A stretch of DNA of 64,000 nucleotides from Bacillota bacterium (GCA_023386815.1 JAEWIZ010000008.1:1-64000), one strand, 5' to 3'; positions 1-9,167 are shown, numbered from the stretch's first letter. Notes: a model not told the origin generated them from the sequence alone. Made by a program: numbers and translations.

Positions 1-115
1 TTTAGGGCTAGCCTGAGAGAGAAGTGCGGTTGGTAAATCCTTCAGGCGCCTTCCGGGCGCAGGCAGGTAAAAGCCCCTTATAGGGGCAAAGCAAACCACC
101 GGCTTAGCCGGTGGT
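1..115. mobile_element. Hairpin-rich stretch, possible IS200/IS605-type element end
   Basis: The stretch holds several short GC-rich hairpins in a low-GC background: GGCGC/GCGCC-type pairing near 46-60, GCCCC-TTATA-GGGGC near 74-88, and a near-perfect ACCACCGGC-TTA-GCCGGTGGT palindrome at about 97-117. Imperfect end palindromes of this kind are known at the right ends of IS200/IS605 elements and their TnpB guide RNAs. No transposase or tnpB is visible, since the rest would lie before the window. The assignment is an inference from shape only. Confidence 0.35.
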
Positions 116-452
116 CATGATTTGTGAGGTATCTTTACAACATCATCAGTTCACACTGGTATGTTGATTCGACAAATATGGAAAGATGTGTAGGCAAGTA
201 TATACTAGATAGAATTTATTTCCTAGTTTTCATATGTGAATTTTTATATATTTGGCTGTAAAATTTGTAAAAAAAGTACATTGACATATTCGTTTTATGG
301 AAGAAAGCTTCAAAGTTTTGTAAAAAAAGTAAAAAAGTTTTCAGTATTTCTATGTACTATGTTGAAAACGACAAAATGTGTGATATAATCTGATTATCAG
401 ATAAAATATTAATTTATTCGAAATTACTAGAGTCTTGAAAGGAAGAAAATGG
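116..452 (+). other. AT-rich leader of the chemoreceptor gene
   Basis: This non-coding stretch has two near-copies of the string TTTGTAAAAAAAGTA around 268 and 317, meaning unknown. No gene is visible on either strand. It ends in the chemoreceptor promoter and ribosome site. Confidence 0.5.
362..389 (+). promoter_or_regulatory. Candidate sigma-A promoter of the chemoreceptor gene
   Basis: TTGAAA at 362-367 and TATAAT at 384-389 are separated by 16 bases, about 60 bases ahead of the start codon. Confidence 0.5.
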
Positions 453-2270
453 ATGAAATTTATTAGGAACAGAAAAGTATCATTCAAGCTATGGTTAGTG
501 CTATTACCCACTGTATTAATGGCATTAGGATCAATGGCAAGGCTTAGTCTTTTGGTTAGCGATGCTAATATAAACGCGAAAAATTTATATTATAATACGC
601 TTTATAAGAACGGATCACTCCTTCTTAATGCAGATCGGGATTTATATCAAGCCTCCTTGGCGGAAACGGAACTGGCATTAGCAGGAAGCATGGTTGATCA
701 GGAAACAAAACAGGGTCTGTTAGACACTTATACGGAGAATGCTGGGCAAGCCCTGGAACGCGTAAATACCGCAATGAATAATCTTAGTGGTAACGAGGAG
801 CTCTATACCCAGTTTCAAGCGAAAGATGTTAATATGTCAATAGCTGAGCTACATACCCAATTCATGCAGCTGTATGATCAGTGGAAAACGGCGTATGATC
901 CAAAGACCGGAGATGGAACGATCGAAAGTATGGGTAACCAATTGGTTTTATTCGAACAGCTAAGATCTGTATTGGATCAGATGATGAATACCTTGGATGA
1001 ATACAGCGTTTATGCAGATGAGGATTTACGAGCTGAGATGGTGAAGGAAATCATAACGCTGACTCTGGCCATTCTCCTTGTTATTGTACTTATCTCGGTG
1101 GCTGCAATTTATATTATTCGCTACCTGCGAAATAATATCGAAAAATTAACTGGTAACATGAATTCCTTAGCAGAAAATGATCTGTCTTTTGTGGCACATG
1201 ACGCAGACAGTAAGGATGAACTGGGAGCCTTGTCAAGTTCTATTGGCAAATTAGTCATGTCATTAAGAGCAATCATTATGCAGGTCATTAAAACTTCAGA
1301 ACAGTTAGCGCTAGCCTCAAATTCACTTCGTATAAACGCTACAGAAGTAACTAGTTCCATGAATGAAATAGCAAAGACAGTTGGTGAAATAGCAGAGGGT
1401 GCTTCCAATCAGGCAGAAGATGCACAGCAGCTGGTTGAGGAGATAGCGAATCTAGGGAGCGCAATTGATCATAGCGCAGACAGTGCAAATGAGTTGTCAG
1501 GGGCAAGTCAAAAAATTATGATTGCCAGTCAGTCAGGTTTGGATTCTGTAAACAGATTAGAAGAAATCACTATAAAGAATCAATCAGCCTTTGAATCAAT
1601 TTTTGATATCATAGATGCGACTAGCATAAAGGCAAGTAGAATCGGTGAAGCGAGTGCAATCATTTCAGATATTTCCAAAAAAACAAAATTATTAGCGCTC
1701 AATGCTTCAATTGAAGCTGCCAGTGCCGGTGAAGCAGGTAAAGGGTTTGCAGTGGTAGCCGAAGAGATTAGTAAATTGTCGGAGCAATCCAAAAAGTCCA
1801 CCATGGTAATTGATGAAATGATAAATGAACTGACCGCGAACATTAATACTGCTAACAGTGAGAGTAAAAATGTAAAGGATGCAGTTAAGCTTCAAACAGA
1901 CAGTGTAAATGATACCAAAGATAAATACCTGGCTATTGTGAATGCATTAGATCATATTAATCGTGAAATTGGTGAATTGGATGTGATTTCCCGTAATATG
2001 GAACAGAGTCGAGGAATTGTAGCGGACTTTGGCTCCAATGTGTCAGCTATCTCCGAAGAGTATGCGGCCAGCACAGAAGAAACATCGGCAACTACAGAAG
2101 AAGTACTTGCTGCTATGACAAGCATTAATCAAGTCTGTGCAGAAGTAGATACCTTAGCTCTGGAGTTAAAGGGATTGGTAGATAAATTTAAAGTCGCAGA
2201 GAATAAAATTGAGCAAAAGAAAGAAGAAGCGATTGGGAAAATAAAAAAGCAAAAAAAGGTGCATAAATAA
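453..2270 (+). CDS. Methyl-accepting chemotaxis protein
   Basis: This is a transmembrane chemoreceptor that passes a ligand signal to CheA/CheW. A basic N-terminus leads into TM1 (about residues 12-35). A roughly 160-residue helical outer domain, probably a four-helix bundle, follows, then TM2 (about 200-224), a HAMP linker and a long cytoplasmic coiled coil. The conserved tip region is seen near residues 408-440 with LLALNASIEAASAGEAGKGF and VVAEE. The ATG at 453 is preferred over an upstream in-frame TTG at 435 because GGAAG lies 8 bases before it. The C-terminal tail is Lys-rich and has no CheR-docking pentapeptide. No other chemotaxis genes are adjacent, so the ligand cannot be told. Confidence 0.93.
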   Translation: MKFIRNRKVSFKLWLVLLPTVLMALGSMARLSLLVSDANINAKNLYYNTLYKNGSLLLNADRDLYQASLAETELALAGSMVDQETKQGLLDTYTENAGQALERVNTAMNNLSGNEELYTQFQAKDVNMSIAELHTQFMQLYDQWKTAYDPKTGDGTIESMGNQLVLFEQLRSVLDQMMNTLDEYSVYADEDLRAEMVKEIITLTLAILLVIVLISVAAIYIIRYLRNNIEKLTGNMNSLAENDLSFVAHDADSKDELGALSSSIGKLVMSLRAIIMQVIKTSEQLALASNSLRINATEVTSSMNEIAKTVGEIAEGASNQAEDAQQLVEEIANLGSAIDHSADSANELSGASQKIMIASQSGLDSVNRLEEITIKNQSAFESIFDIIDATSIKASRIGEASAIISDISKKTKLLALNASIEAASAGEAGKGFAVVAEEISKLSEQSKKSTMVIDEMINELTANINTANSESKNVKDAVKLQTDSVNDTKDKYLAIVNALDHINREIGELDVISRNMEQSRGIVADFGSNVSAISEEYAASTEETSATTEEVLAAMTSINQVCAEVDTLALELKGLVDKFKVAENKIEQKKEEAIGKIKKQKKVHK

Positions 2271-2300
2271 TAGAAAGCACTGACTAATATCATAGTCCAT

Positions 2301-2345
2301 CCTAGCGAGTTAGAAGAAACAGGAAGCCAACTCACTAGGGTGGTC
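2301..2345 (+). terminator. Weak terminator after the chemoreceptor gene
   Basis: CCTAGCGAGTT (2301-2311) pairs with AACTCACTAGG (2329-2339) with one mismatch and is followed by a broken T-rich tract. Confidence 0.4.
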
Positions 2346-2475
2346 TTTCTCGTTTAGAAAGCTTATGACTAGACAAAAGGTTGTACTGTGTATTATGATA
2401 GATCATATCAGTTGATTATCATAAAGAAAGGCTTGAAACGATACGAAATTTTAAAACGGAAAGAGGTGGAACTTT

Positions 2476-3285
2476 ATGGATTGGTTTACATCATTAGACC
2501 CAGTAATACAGGCGTTATTGGCAACGCTATTTACCTGGTTTGTAACCGCCTTAGGAGCGGCTTTGGTATTTATCTTCAAAACAATCAATAAGCAGGTGCT
2601 AAATGGAATGCTAGGCTTTGCAGCAGGTGTAATGATTGCAGCAAGCTTTTGGTCCCTATTATCCCCGGCTATCACTATGGCTGAAGAAGCGGGCATGATT
2701 GCATGGGTTCCGGCTGTGGTAGGATTTTTGGGAGGCGGCGCTTTCCTTTGGCTGGTCGATACCATATTACCCCATCTTCATATTGGAGAGGATCAGAAAC
2801 CAGAGGGATTAAAGACTGGCTGGAAGCGCAGCATATTACTCGTACTTGCGATCACACTGCATAATATACCGGAAGGCTTAGCAGTTGGTGTTGCATTTGG
2901 AGCGGTGGCTACTGACAGTAATCTTGCAACTTTATCTGGAGCATTGGCACTCGCATTGGGTATTGGATTGCAGAACTTTCCTGAAGGGGCGGCAGTATCA
3001 ATACCGCTTAGACGAGAAGGACTCTCAAGATTTAAAAGCTTTGTTTATGGCCAGGCATCCGGCATTGTAGAGCCGATTGCAGCGGTTATTGGGGCTTTGG
3101 CGGTAATCGTAATGAAGCCATTATTACCCTACGCATTATCGTTTGCTGCAGGCGCTATGATATATGTTGTAGTGGAGGAATTGATCCCGGAAGCACAGCA
3201 AGAGAAGCATCATTCCAATGTAGGAACAATCGGAGCCATGTTAGGCTTTGCGGTTATGATGCTTTTGGATGTAGCACTTGGTTAA
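2476..3285 (+). CDS. ZIP-family divalent metal (zinc) transporter
   Basis: The 269-residue product is an eight-helix integral membrane protein of the ZIP family, which moves Zn2+ or related metals into the cytoplasm. The diagnostic helix-IV motif HNIPEGLAVG is at about residue 129, and the helix-V motif NFPEGAAVSIPLRREG follows; both contribute metal ligands. The length matches ZupT/GufA-type bacterial members. AGAGGTGG ends about 8 bases before the ATG at 2476. It is a single gene ended by a strong hairpin at 3311. Metal specificity cannot be read from sequence. Confidence 0.92.
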   Translation: MDWFTSLDPVIQALLATLFTWFVTALGAALVFIFKTINKQVLNGMLGFAAGVMIAASFWSLLSPAITMAEEAGMIAWVPAVVGFLGGGAFLWLVDTILPHLHIGEDQKPEGLKTGWKRSILLVLAITLHNIPEGLAVGVAFGAVATDSNLATLSGALALALGIGLQNFPEGAAVSIPLRREGLSRFKSFVYGQASGIVEPIAAVIGALAVIVMKPLLPYALSFAAGAMIYVVVEELIPEAQQEKHHSNVGTIGAMLGFAVMMLLDVALG

Positions 3286-3310
3286 TTGAGTACAGATTGG
3301 ATCACAAACA

Positions 3311-3367
3311 TAAAGAAGAAGAGCTGCTGTTAAAACCAAATGGTTTAACAGCAGCTCTTCTTCTTTA
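3311..3367. terminator. Bidirectional terminator between zip and oadG-like genes
   Basis: A perfect 24-bp inverted repeat starting TAAAGAAGAAGAGCTGC (3311-3334) and its complement (3344-3367) encloses a 9-base loop. It lies between convergent genes and its A/T-rich outer ends can serve both strands. Confidence 0.8.
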
Positions 3368-3459
3368 TGCTCAAGGAAGGAGAACCGATCAAATAAGCTT
3401 TCCTTCGTATGTTCCATGAAATGTTTCTGCGATTTGGTTGTTTAGGGATAGTGTGAAAA

Positions 3460-3618
3460 TTACTCTTCAGTGATTTTCATTAATTTCTTAAATGCTTTAC
3501 TGTTCGTAATTTTAGTAAGAAGCACTACAATAAGAGTTAAGATAATGATAACCAGGAAAATAGATGCCATCCCTTTTCCCATAATCTCTAATGCATGATA
3601 TACTACATCTGTGTGCAT
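3460..3618 (-). CDS. Small OadG-like gamma subunit of a Na+-pump decarboxylase
   Basis: A 52-residue reading frame begins MHTDVVYHALEIMGKGMASI, runs into one strongly hydrophobic helix (about residues 18-36) and ends in a Lys-rich tail finishing MKITEE. GGAGG lies 5 bases before its ATG. Single-helix proteins of this size and pattern are gamma (OadG/MmdD-like) subunits that anchor biotin-dependent Na+ pump decarboxylases. It sits 90 bp downstream of the beta-subunit gene on the same strand, which is the main support. It lacks the periplasmic/cytoplasmic extensions of long OadG proteins. Confidence 0.72.
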   Translation of the reverse strand: MHTDVVYHALEIMGKGMASIFLVIIILTLIVVLLTKITNSKAFKKLMKITEE

Positions 3619-3708
3619 ATTTACCTCCAATTCTGCACATGGTTTTGTGCTAAATTATTGAACCGGTCAATAATTTTAATTAACTAGATCATTAATGTTT
3701 TCTATTGT

Positions 3709-4848
3709 TTATCTCAGTAGTTGGCTGACGATATTGATAACTACACCGCCGGCAACCACGGAACCAATCTGGCCAGCAACGTTAGCACTGATGGCATGCA
3801 TCAAAAGATGGTTAGAAGGATCTTCTTTTAAGCCCATTTTTTGAACAACACGGGAAGACATAGGGAAAGCTGAAATACCAGCTGCACCAACCATTGGATT
3901 GATTTTTTTCTTCATGAACAGGTTAAGGAGTTTGGCAAATAAAACACCGCCAATCGAGTCCATAACAAAGGCAATTAAACCTAAGCCCATAATCAGTAAG
4001 GTGTTAATGTTAACGAAATCCTCTGCTCTCATACTAAAGGAGATAGTGATACCAAGTAATAAGGTAATTAAGTTAGAGAGATTGTTCTGTGCTGCATCGG
4101 ATAAGCTGCCAAGAACACCACATTCTCTGATTAAGTTACCAAACATTAAGAAACCTACTAAAGCAACTGATTGAGGTGCAATTAAGCCAGCGATAATAGT
4201 AACGATGATTGGGAACAAAAGTCGGGTTGTCCTAGTAACTGATTTTGGATTATATTCCATGCGGATCATACGTTCCTTCTTGGTGGTTACCAGTTTGATT
4301 GCAGCTGGCTGCACGATAGGAACTAATGCCATATAGGAGTAAGCCGCGACTGCGATTGCACCCATATATTTTGAATTTAATATCTGTGATACGAGTATGG
4401 AAGTAGGACCATCCGCTGCGCCAATAATACCGATAGATGCAGCATCATTTAATTCAAAGCCCAATAAAGCAGCAACTACGATTGTAAAGAAGATACCGAA
4501 CTGAGCTGCAGCACCGAACAAGAACATAGTCGGATTTGCTAGAAGGGGTCCAAAGTCAATCATTGCACCAATACCAATAAATAAAAGGATCGGTAACGCT
4601 TCAGAAGTTTCGATACCAGTCTCAAATAACCACTGGATAATTCCATGTGTGTTACCAACTCCATCTACTACCTGGTCAATAACCCCGGAAAAGGGTATGT
4701 TTACAAGGATTGCACCAAATCCCATAGGAAGGAGCAGTGAGGGCTCGAAGCCTTTCGCAATGGCTAAATAAATTAATATAGCGCCAACCACATACATAAT
4801 CCACTGCTGCCAAGTGATTGCCAAAATACCTGACAATAAGAAATCCAT
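3709..4848 (-). CDS. oadB: Na+-translocating decarboxylase beta subunit (OadB/GcdB/MmdB family)
   Basis: This 379-residue multi-spanning protein is the sodium channel subunit that couples decarboxylation of a carboxybiotin group to Na+ export. The signature IIGAADGPTSI holds the Asp essential for Na+ transport, and a second signature, GAAGISAFPMSSRVVQ, is near the C-terminus. AGGAGG 9 bases before the ATG at 4848 favours that start over a codon seven residues upstream. The gamma-like gene follows. No alpha (carboxyltransferase) or biotin carrier gene is present here, so the natural substrate (oxaloacetate, methylmalonyl-CoA or glutaconyl-CoA) is open. Confidence 0.92.
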   Translation of the reverse strand: MDFLLSGILAITWQQWIMYVVGAILIYLAIAKGFEPSLLLPMGFGAILVNIPFSGVIDQVVDGVGNTHGIIQWLFETGIETSEALPILLFIGIGAMIDFGPLLANPTMFLFGAAAQFGIFFTIVVAALLGFELNDAASIGIIGAADGPTSILVSQILNSKYMGAIAVAAYSYMALVPIVQPAAIKLVTTKKERMIRMEYNPKSVTRTTRLLFPIIVTIIAGLIAPQSVALVGFLMFGNLIRECGVLGSLSDAAQNNLSNLITLLLGITISFSMRAEDFVNINTLLIMGLGLIAFVMDSIGGVLFAKLLNLFMKKKINPMVGAAGISAFPMSSRVVQKMGLKEDPSNHLLMHAISANVAGQIGSVVAGGVVINIVSQLLR

Positions 4849-5321
4849 AAATTTTGTCCTCCTTAGCATGATATATCATATCTTCCTTGGAATATTATGT
4901 GAAAATGCGACGATATATATAGTTTTAATTAGTCCACATTTGATGAGTACACATAAATAACTTGGGATATGACACTAAAATTTAATCGGTTCTATTGTAG
5001 CTTATTTTTATAAGTTGTGTCAATGCCGTTTGATAACTTTCCGTTCGATTTATTCAATCTGACGAATGAATTCCAATGGAATTTCGCAGAAAGTAATTTT
5101 TAACAAAGGGAAAATTTTGCATCTGGCAAAATAAATAATTATTCGACATTGAGATTGTGAAATATGCATTAAATTGCTTGATATAATTTGAGGAACTTAA
5201 GTTTATTATGTGCAATGTGATGTAAATGAAGGAAAGAATGTATTTGCTATTGAACAAATGTGTTTAAAGTGATAATATTTGATACAAAGCGGAAATTTTT
5301 GCTTAATACTAAGAAAGGGAG
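4849..5321. other. Divergent AT-rich intergenic region, oadB/hppA
   Basis: No coding frame of note is seen on either strand. It carries the oadB promoter described separately and a TATAAT at 5182-5187 that could serve hppA, but no well-spaced -35 box partners it. Confidence 0.5.
4994..5023 (-). promoter_or_regulatory. Candidate sigma-A promoter of oadB
   Basis: Read on the minus strand, TTGACA (5018-5023) and TACAAT (4994-4999) are 18 bases apart and about 145 bases ahead of the oadB start. Confidence 0.6.
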
Positions 5322-7430
5322 ATGAACAACTTGAGTTTATTGTTTTTCCAAATCGCATCAATTGTTATTGCACTTCTAGCATTTGGAGCAGCCTTATGGC
5401 TCTACAAATGGGTAGAAAAACAACCCTCATCAAACAGGCGCATTGCTGAGGTAAGTAAGTTAATTCGTAATGGAGCAAACACCTTTTTAGCAAAAGAGTA
5501 CAAGACACTAGTTAAGTTTTGTTCAGTAGCAGCAGTATTAATATTAATTTTCCTCCCCCAACCAATATGGCAGGGGAAACCTTTAGAAAATATAACCATG
5601 GCTGTAGCTTACATATTCGGTACAGTCTGCTCCGGTATCGCAGGTAAAATCGGTATCAGCATTGCAACGATTGCCAATGTAAAAGCCGCAGAATCAGCAA
5701 CCAAGGGTATTAAACCCTCCTTCATGTCAGGCTTCCGTGGCGGAGCGGTAATGGGTATGGCAGTTGTAGGTTCCAGCTTACTCGGAGTTACACTGGTTCT
5801 ATTATTAACAGACAACACGACCGCTTTACTTGGATTTAGCTTTGGAGCAAGTTCCATGGCACTCTTTGCAAAAGCAGGCGGTGGAATTTTTACAAAAACA
5901 GCGGATATCAGCGCCGACTTAGTTGGTAAGGTAGAGCTTGGCATTCCTGAGGATGACCCGAGAAACCCTGCAGTTATCGCAGATAATGTAGGTGATAACG
6001 TAGGTGATGTAGCAGGTATGGGTGCAGACTTATTTGATTCAAATGTAGCGTCCATGGCAGCAGCACTTGTTATGGCAGCATCCTTGGATAAATTAACGGA
6101 TGGTACACTTAATACGATGACCGTATTCTGCTACGCAGCGATTGGTTTATTTGCATCAATTATCGGTGTAATGACAGCAAAGATGAAGGAAGGCGGAGAT
6201 CCTACCAGAGCCTTAAACAGTAATACATATGTAACTACAGTTATTTTTGCCATACTGACAGCAGTGGCAACCTGGGCCTTCAAAATGGAATGGCGCATTT
6301 GGGCTTGCAGTGCGATTGGTTTGGCAGTTGGTGTAATCATTGGTTTAGCAAGCGATTACTTTACGGATGATAAGAAACGTCCGGTACATGAAGTGGCTAA
6401 GGCTTGTGAATCAGGGCCGGCCTTCACAATCTTATCCGGTATCTCCTATGGCTTAATGAGTACCCTGCCATCTATGATCGGTATTGGTATCTCTGCTCTG
6501 GCAGCATATAAGATCTGTGAACCTCTTGGTTCCGGCTATCCTATGTTTGGTATTGCCATGGCCGCAGTAGGTATGTTATCCATCGTAGGTATGATTATAT
6601 CAAACGATGCTTACGGACCAATTGTAGACAATGCACGCGGTCTTGTTGAAATGGGAAATCTGGGTGACAAAGCGCTTGAGATCACTGATTCTCTTGACAG
6701 TGCAGGTAATACAGTAAAGGCTGTAACGAAGGGTTTTGCGATCGGTGCTGCAGGACTTACAGTAATCGCCTTGCTCGGTGCCTTTATGAGTGAAGTAAAT
6801 ACCGCTGCGGTTGAGCTTGGTATTACAGCGGAGGGTACGAATTACATCCAGGGCTTTGATATCATTAATCCGGTTGTATTCTTTGGATTATTAATTGGTG
6901 CAGCAATTCCGGCTTTATTCTCTGCTATGCTGATGCTTGGTGTTGATCGTAATGCTCAAAGAATGGTAGCTGAGATTCATCGTCAGTTCAAAGAGATTAT
7001 TGGCTTGAAAGAGGGTAAGGAAGGTGTTGTGCCAGAATATGATAAATGTATTGAAATTGCAACAACTGGCGCAATTAAGGAGTTAATTCCTGCTGGTCTT
7101 ATGACAATTATTATGACGCTTCTCGTTGGATTTATCGGAGGTGTTCATGCAATAGGCGGCTTCATTACAGGTAACATTATCAGTGGTCTATTATTTGCTC
7201 TGTTTATGTCCAACTCAGGTGGTCTTTGGGATAATACAAAGAAATACATTGAAGCTGGTCATCATGGCGGCAAGAATTCAACAGCTCACAAATCAGGCGT
7301 TGTCGGTGATACAGTAGGTGATCCATTTAAGGATACAGCAGGTCCATCCATCAATACACAGATTACGGTGGTTTCTCTGGTGGCATCCTTAACAGCAACG
7401 ATTTTCCTGACGATTAATTTATTTGGTTAA
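5322..7430 (+). CDS. hppA: Membrane-bound ion-pumping pyrophosphatase
   Basis: The 702-residue protein hydrolyses pyrophosphate and pumps H+ or Na+ across the membrane. About 16 hydrophobic segments are visible. The substrate-binding block DISADLVGKVELGIPEDDPR and the adjacent DNVGDNVGDVAGMGADLF are typical, as is a second DTVGDPFKDTAGPS near the C-terminus. GNTVKAVTKG has Lys at residue 466 where K+-dependent enzymes have Ala, so a K+-independent enzyme is expected; in characterised bacteria that usually means a proton pump. The ATG at 5322 has AAAGGGAG just ahead. It is a single gene with its own terminator. Confidence 0.96.
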   Translation: MNNLSLLFFQIASIVIALLAFGAALWLYKWVEKQPSSNRRIAEVSKLIRNGANTFLAKEYKTLVKFCSVAAVLILIFLPQPIWQGKPLENITMAVAYIFGTVCSGIAGKIGISIATIANVKAAESATKGIKPSFMSGFRGGAVMGMAVVGSSLLGVTLVLLLTDNTTALLGFSFGASSMALFAKAGGGIFTKTADISADLVGKVELGIPEDDPRNPAVIADNVGDNVGDVAGMGADLFDSNVASMAAALVMAASLDKLTDGTLNTMTVFCYAAIGLFASIIGVMTAKMKEGGDPTRALNSNTYVTTVIFAILTAVATWAFKMEWRIWACSAIGLAVGVIIGLASDYFTDDKKRPVHEVAKACESGPAFTILSGISYGLMSTLPSMIGIGISALAAYKICEPLGSGYPMFGIAMAAVGMLSIVGMIISNDAYGPIVDNARGLVEMGNLGDKALEITDSLDSAGNTVKAVTKGFAIGAAGLTVIALLGAFMSEVNTAAVELGITAEGTNYIQGFDIINPVVFFGLLIGAAIPALFSAMLMLGVDRNAQRMVAEIHRQFKEIIGLKEGKEGVVPEYDKCIEIATTGAIKELIPAGLMTIIMTLLVGFIGGVHAIGGFITGNIISGLLFALFMSNSGGLWDNTKKYIEAGHHGGKNSTAHKSGVVGDTVGDPFKDTAGPSINTQITVVSLVASLTATIFLTINLFG

Positions 7431-7461
7431 TACGAATATTAATAATTAAGGATTCGAATTC

Positions 7462-7505
7462 GGGCTTATTCAGCTGTTATTAGCAGTCTGAATAGGCCTG
7501 TTTTT
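7462..7505 (+). terminator. Terminator of hppA
   Basis: GGGCTTATTCAG (7462-7473) pairs with CTGAATAGGCC (7488-7498) and is followed by TGTTTTT. Confidence 0.75.
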
Positions 7506-7776
7506 GTAACAGTGCATTGAATTAAAGAATAAAAGACAGTTCCGTTGGACTCCAATATTTCTTAAATGATTTCTTGCTTTTAATAGAAAAAGGTTAGATT
7601 TGGAATTGGTTCTGTTGTTATTTTATGGTATGTATAGTATAATAACCGATGTATCTAAACCTAAGTAAATATGGATATCAGATAGGCTGATTTTCTGGAA
7701 TCAGTAAACAAATAATGCATATTTCAGGGGTTTTTTGCAGAATATATGGTTGCCTGAGGGCAGCATGGAGGTTATT
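7506..7776 (+). other. Leader region of hflX
   Basis: No gene is seen on either strand. A short run of codons in frame with hflX reaches back to a TTG at 7735 but lacks a ribosome site. Confidence 0.4.
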
Positions 7777-9024
7777 ATGGCAGAATTATATGATATGAAA
7801 GAACAGGAGGAGCGTTTTATACTCGTAGGCGTTTCCTCTTTTGAACGAGATGACACGGAAGAGTCTTTAGAGGAATTGGAGGAGCTAATCCGGACTGATG
7901 GAGCTGTTGCTGTAGGTAAAATTATTCAAAATAGAGAAAATATCCATCCTGGAACTTATATAGGGAAGGGTAAAATTGAAGAAGTTAGAGATCTGGCAAT
8001 GGAAATGAATGCAACAGGAGTGGTTTGTGATGATGAACTTTCACCGGTTCAATTAAAGAATCTGGAAGAAGCTTTACAAATGAAGGTTTTAGATCGTACG
8101 GTTGTTATTCTTGATATTTTTGCCAATAGGGCATCCACAAGGGAAGGAAAGATTCAGGTGGAACTTGCCCAATTGCGCTACCGTGCCACAAGATTAATTG
8201 GAATGAGAAACTCACTATCCCGTCTGGGTGGTGGAATTGGTACCAGAGGGCCCGGTGAGAAAAAGCTGGAGGTCGACCGTCGATTAATCAAGGAGCGTAT
8301 TACTCAGTTAAGACGTGATCTGGAGGATATAAAATCCAACCGGGAGACAGCAAGAAATCTTCGCAGCAAAAATCAGGTTCCAGTAGTGGCAATTGTGGGT
8401 TACACCAATGCAGGAAAATCAACCTTGCTGAATTATTTAACCAATGCTGGGGTATTGGAAGAGGATAAGCTCTTTGCAACCCTGGATCCTACCACAAGGA
8501 ATCTTACGCTGGCAAGTGGACAGCAAATATTGATGACGGATACCGTTGGATTTATTCGAAAGCTGCCCCATCATCTGATTGAATCCTTTCGTAGTACTCT
8601 GGAAGAGGCGAAATATGCTGATATTATCCTACATGTAGTTGATAGCTGCAATCCAGATGCTGATCGACACATGCATATCGTTTACGAAACCTTACATCAA
8701 TTAGGGGTTCAGGATAAGGTAATCATTACAGCCTTTAATAAACAGGATAGTCCAAATGCAGAGAAGATGATCAAGGACTTTAAAGCAGACCATACGGTAA
8801 AGATATCAGCAAAGACAGGAATGAATGTTGACAATTTGTTGGAGCTGATAGAAAAAGTGTTAAATGAGAGAAAGGTATTGATCGAAAAAGTATTTTCTTA
8901 TCAGGACGCTGGTAAAATTCAAGCCGTTCGAAAATATGGTCAATTATTAGAAGAGGAATATCAACAGGAGGGTATTTATGTGAAAGCATATGTCCCCAAG
9001 GATATCTATCAGAGTTTGCTATAG
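7777..9024 (+). CDS. hflX: Ribosome-associated GTPase HflX
   Basis: This 415-residue GTPase binds the large ribosomal subunit and can split stalled ribosomes. The N-terminal HflX domain holds the glycine-rich GGGIGTRGPGEKKLEVDRR linker, then a G domain with G1 GYTNAGKST, G3 DTVGF and G4 NKQD. The ATG at 7777 has GGAGG at 7767-7771, so upstream in-frame codons (TTG 7735, ATG 7765) are probably not used. The gene stands alone, ahead of the nrdD control region. Confidence 0.93.
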   Translation: MAELYDMKEQEERFILVGVSSFERDDTEESLEELEELIRTDGAVAVGKIIQNRENIHPGTYIGKGKIEEVRDLAMEMNATGVVCDDELSPVQLKNLEEALQMKVLDRTVVILDIFANRASTREGKIQVELAQLRYRATRLIGMRNSLSRLGGGIGTRGPGEKKLEVDRRLIKERITQLRRDLEDIKSNRETARNLRSKNQVPVVAIVGYTNAGKSTLLNYLTNAGVLEEDKLFATLDPTTRNLTLASGQQILMTDTVGFIRKLPHHLIESFRSTLEEAKYADIILHVVDSCNPDADRHMHIVYETLHQLGVQDKVIITAFNKQDSPNAEKMIKDFKADHTVKISAKTGMNVDNLLELIEKVLNERKVLIEKVFSYQDAGKIQAVRKYGQLLEEEYQQEGIYVKAYVPKDIYQSLL

Positions 9025-9084
9025 GAATTGTCAATTTTTTAGGCTAAAATCAAAAAAATCTATAGTTCTTTTTTACTATCTAAA

Positions 9085-9131
9085 ATACTAGATATAGTGC
9101 TAGTGCAAAAATACTGGCATATATCTAGTAT
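9085..9131. promoter_or_regulatory. Paired NrdR-box-like sites upstream of nrdD
   Basis: ATACTAGATATAGTGC at 9085-9100 agrees with the NrdR consensus ACACTATATATAGTGT at 13 of 16 positions by my count. A weaker site, GGCATATATCTAGTAT, is at 9116-9131. They are 31 bp apart, about three helical turns, as is known for NrdR box pairs, and they lie just ahead of the nrdD promoter. The flanks also form a perfect 15-bp inverted repeat (9082-9096 with 9120-9134). Confidence 0.6.
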
Positions 9132-9138
9132 TTTTGTA

Positions 9139-9167
9139 TTGACTATATATGTAATTTCTGGTAGTAT
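9139..9167 (+). promoter_or_regulatory. Sigma-A promoter of nrdD
   Basis: TTGACT at 9139-9144 and TAGTAT at 9162-9167 are separated by exactly 17 bases, about 64 bases ahead of the start codon. Confidence 0.7.

Noticed and set aside
435..452. TTG start for the chemoreceptor, six codons upstream
   Set aside because: No ribosome site in front of it; GGAAG is well placed for ATG 453.
9082..9134. The 15-bp inverted repeat as a terminator of hflX
   Set aside because: It is almost pure AT and lies over two NrdR-box-like sites next to a promoter, so an operator is more likely.
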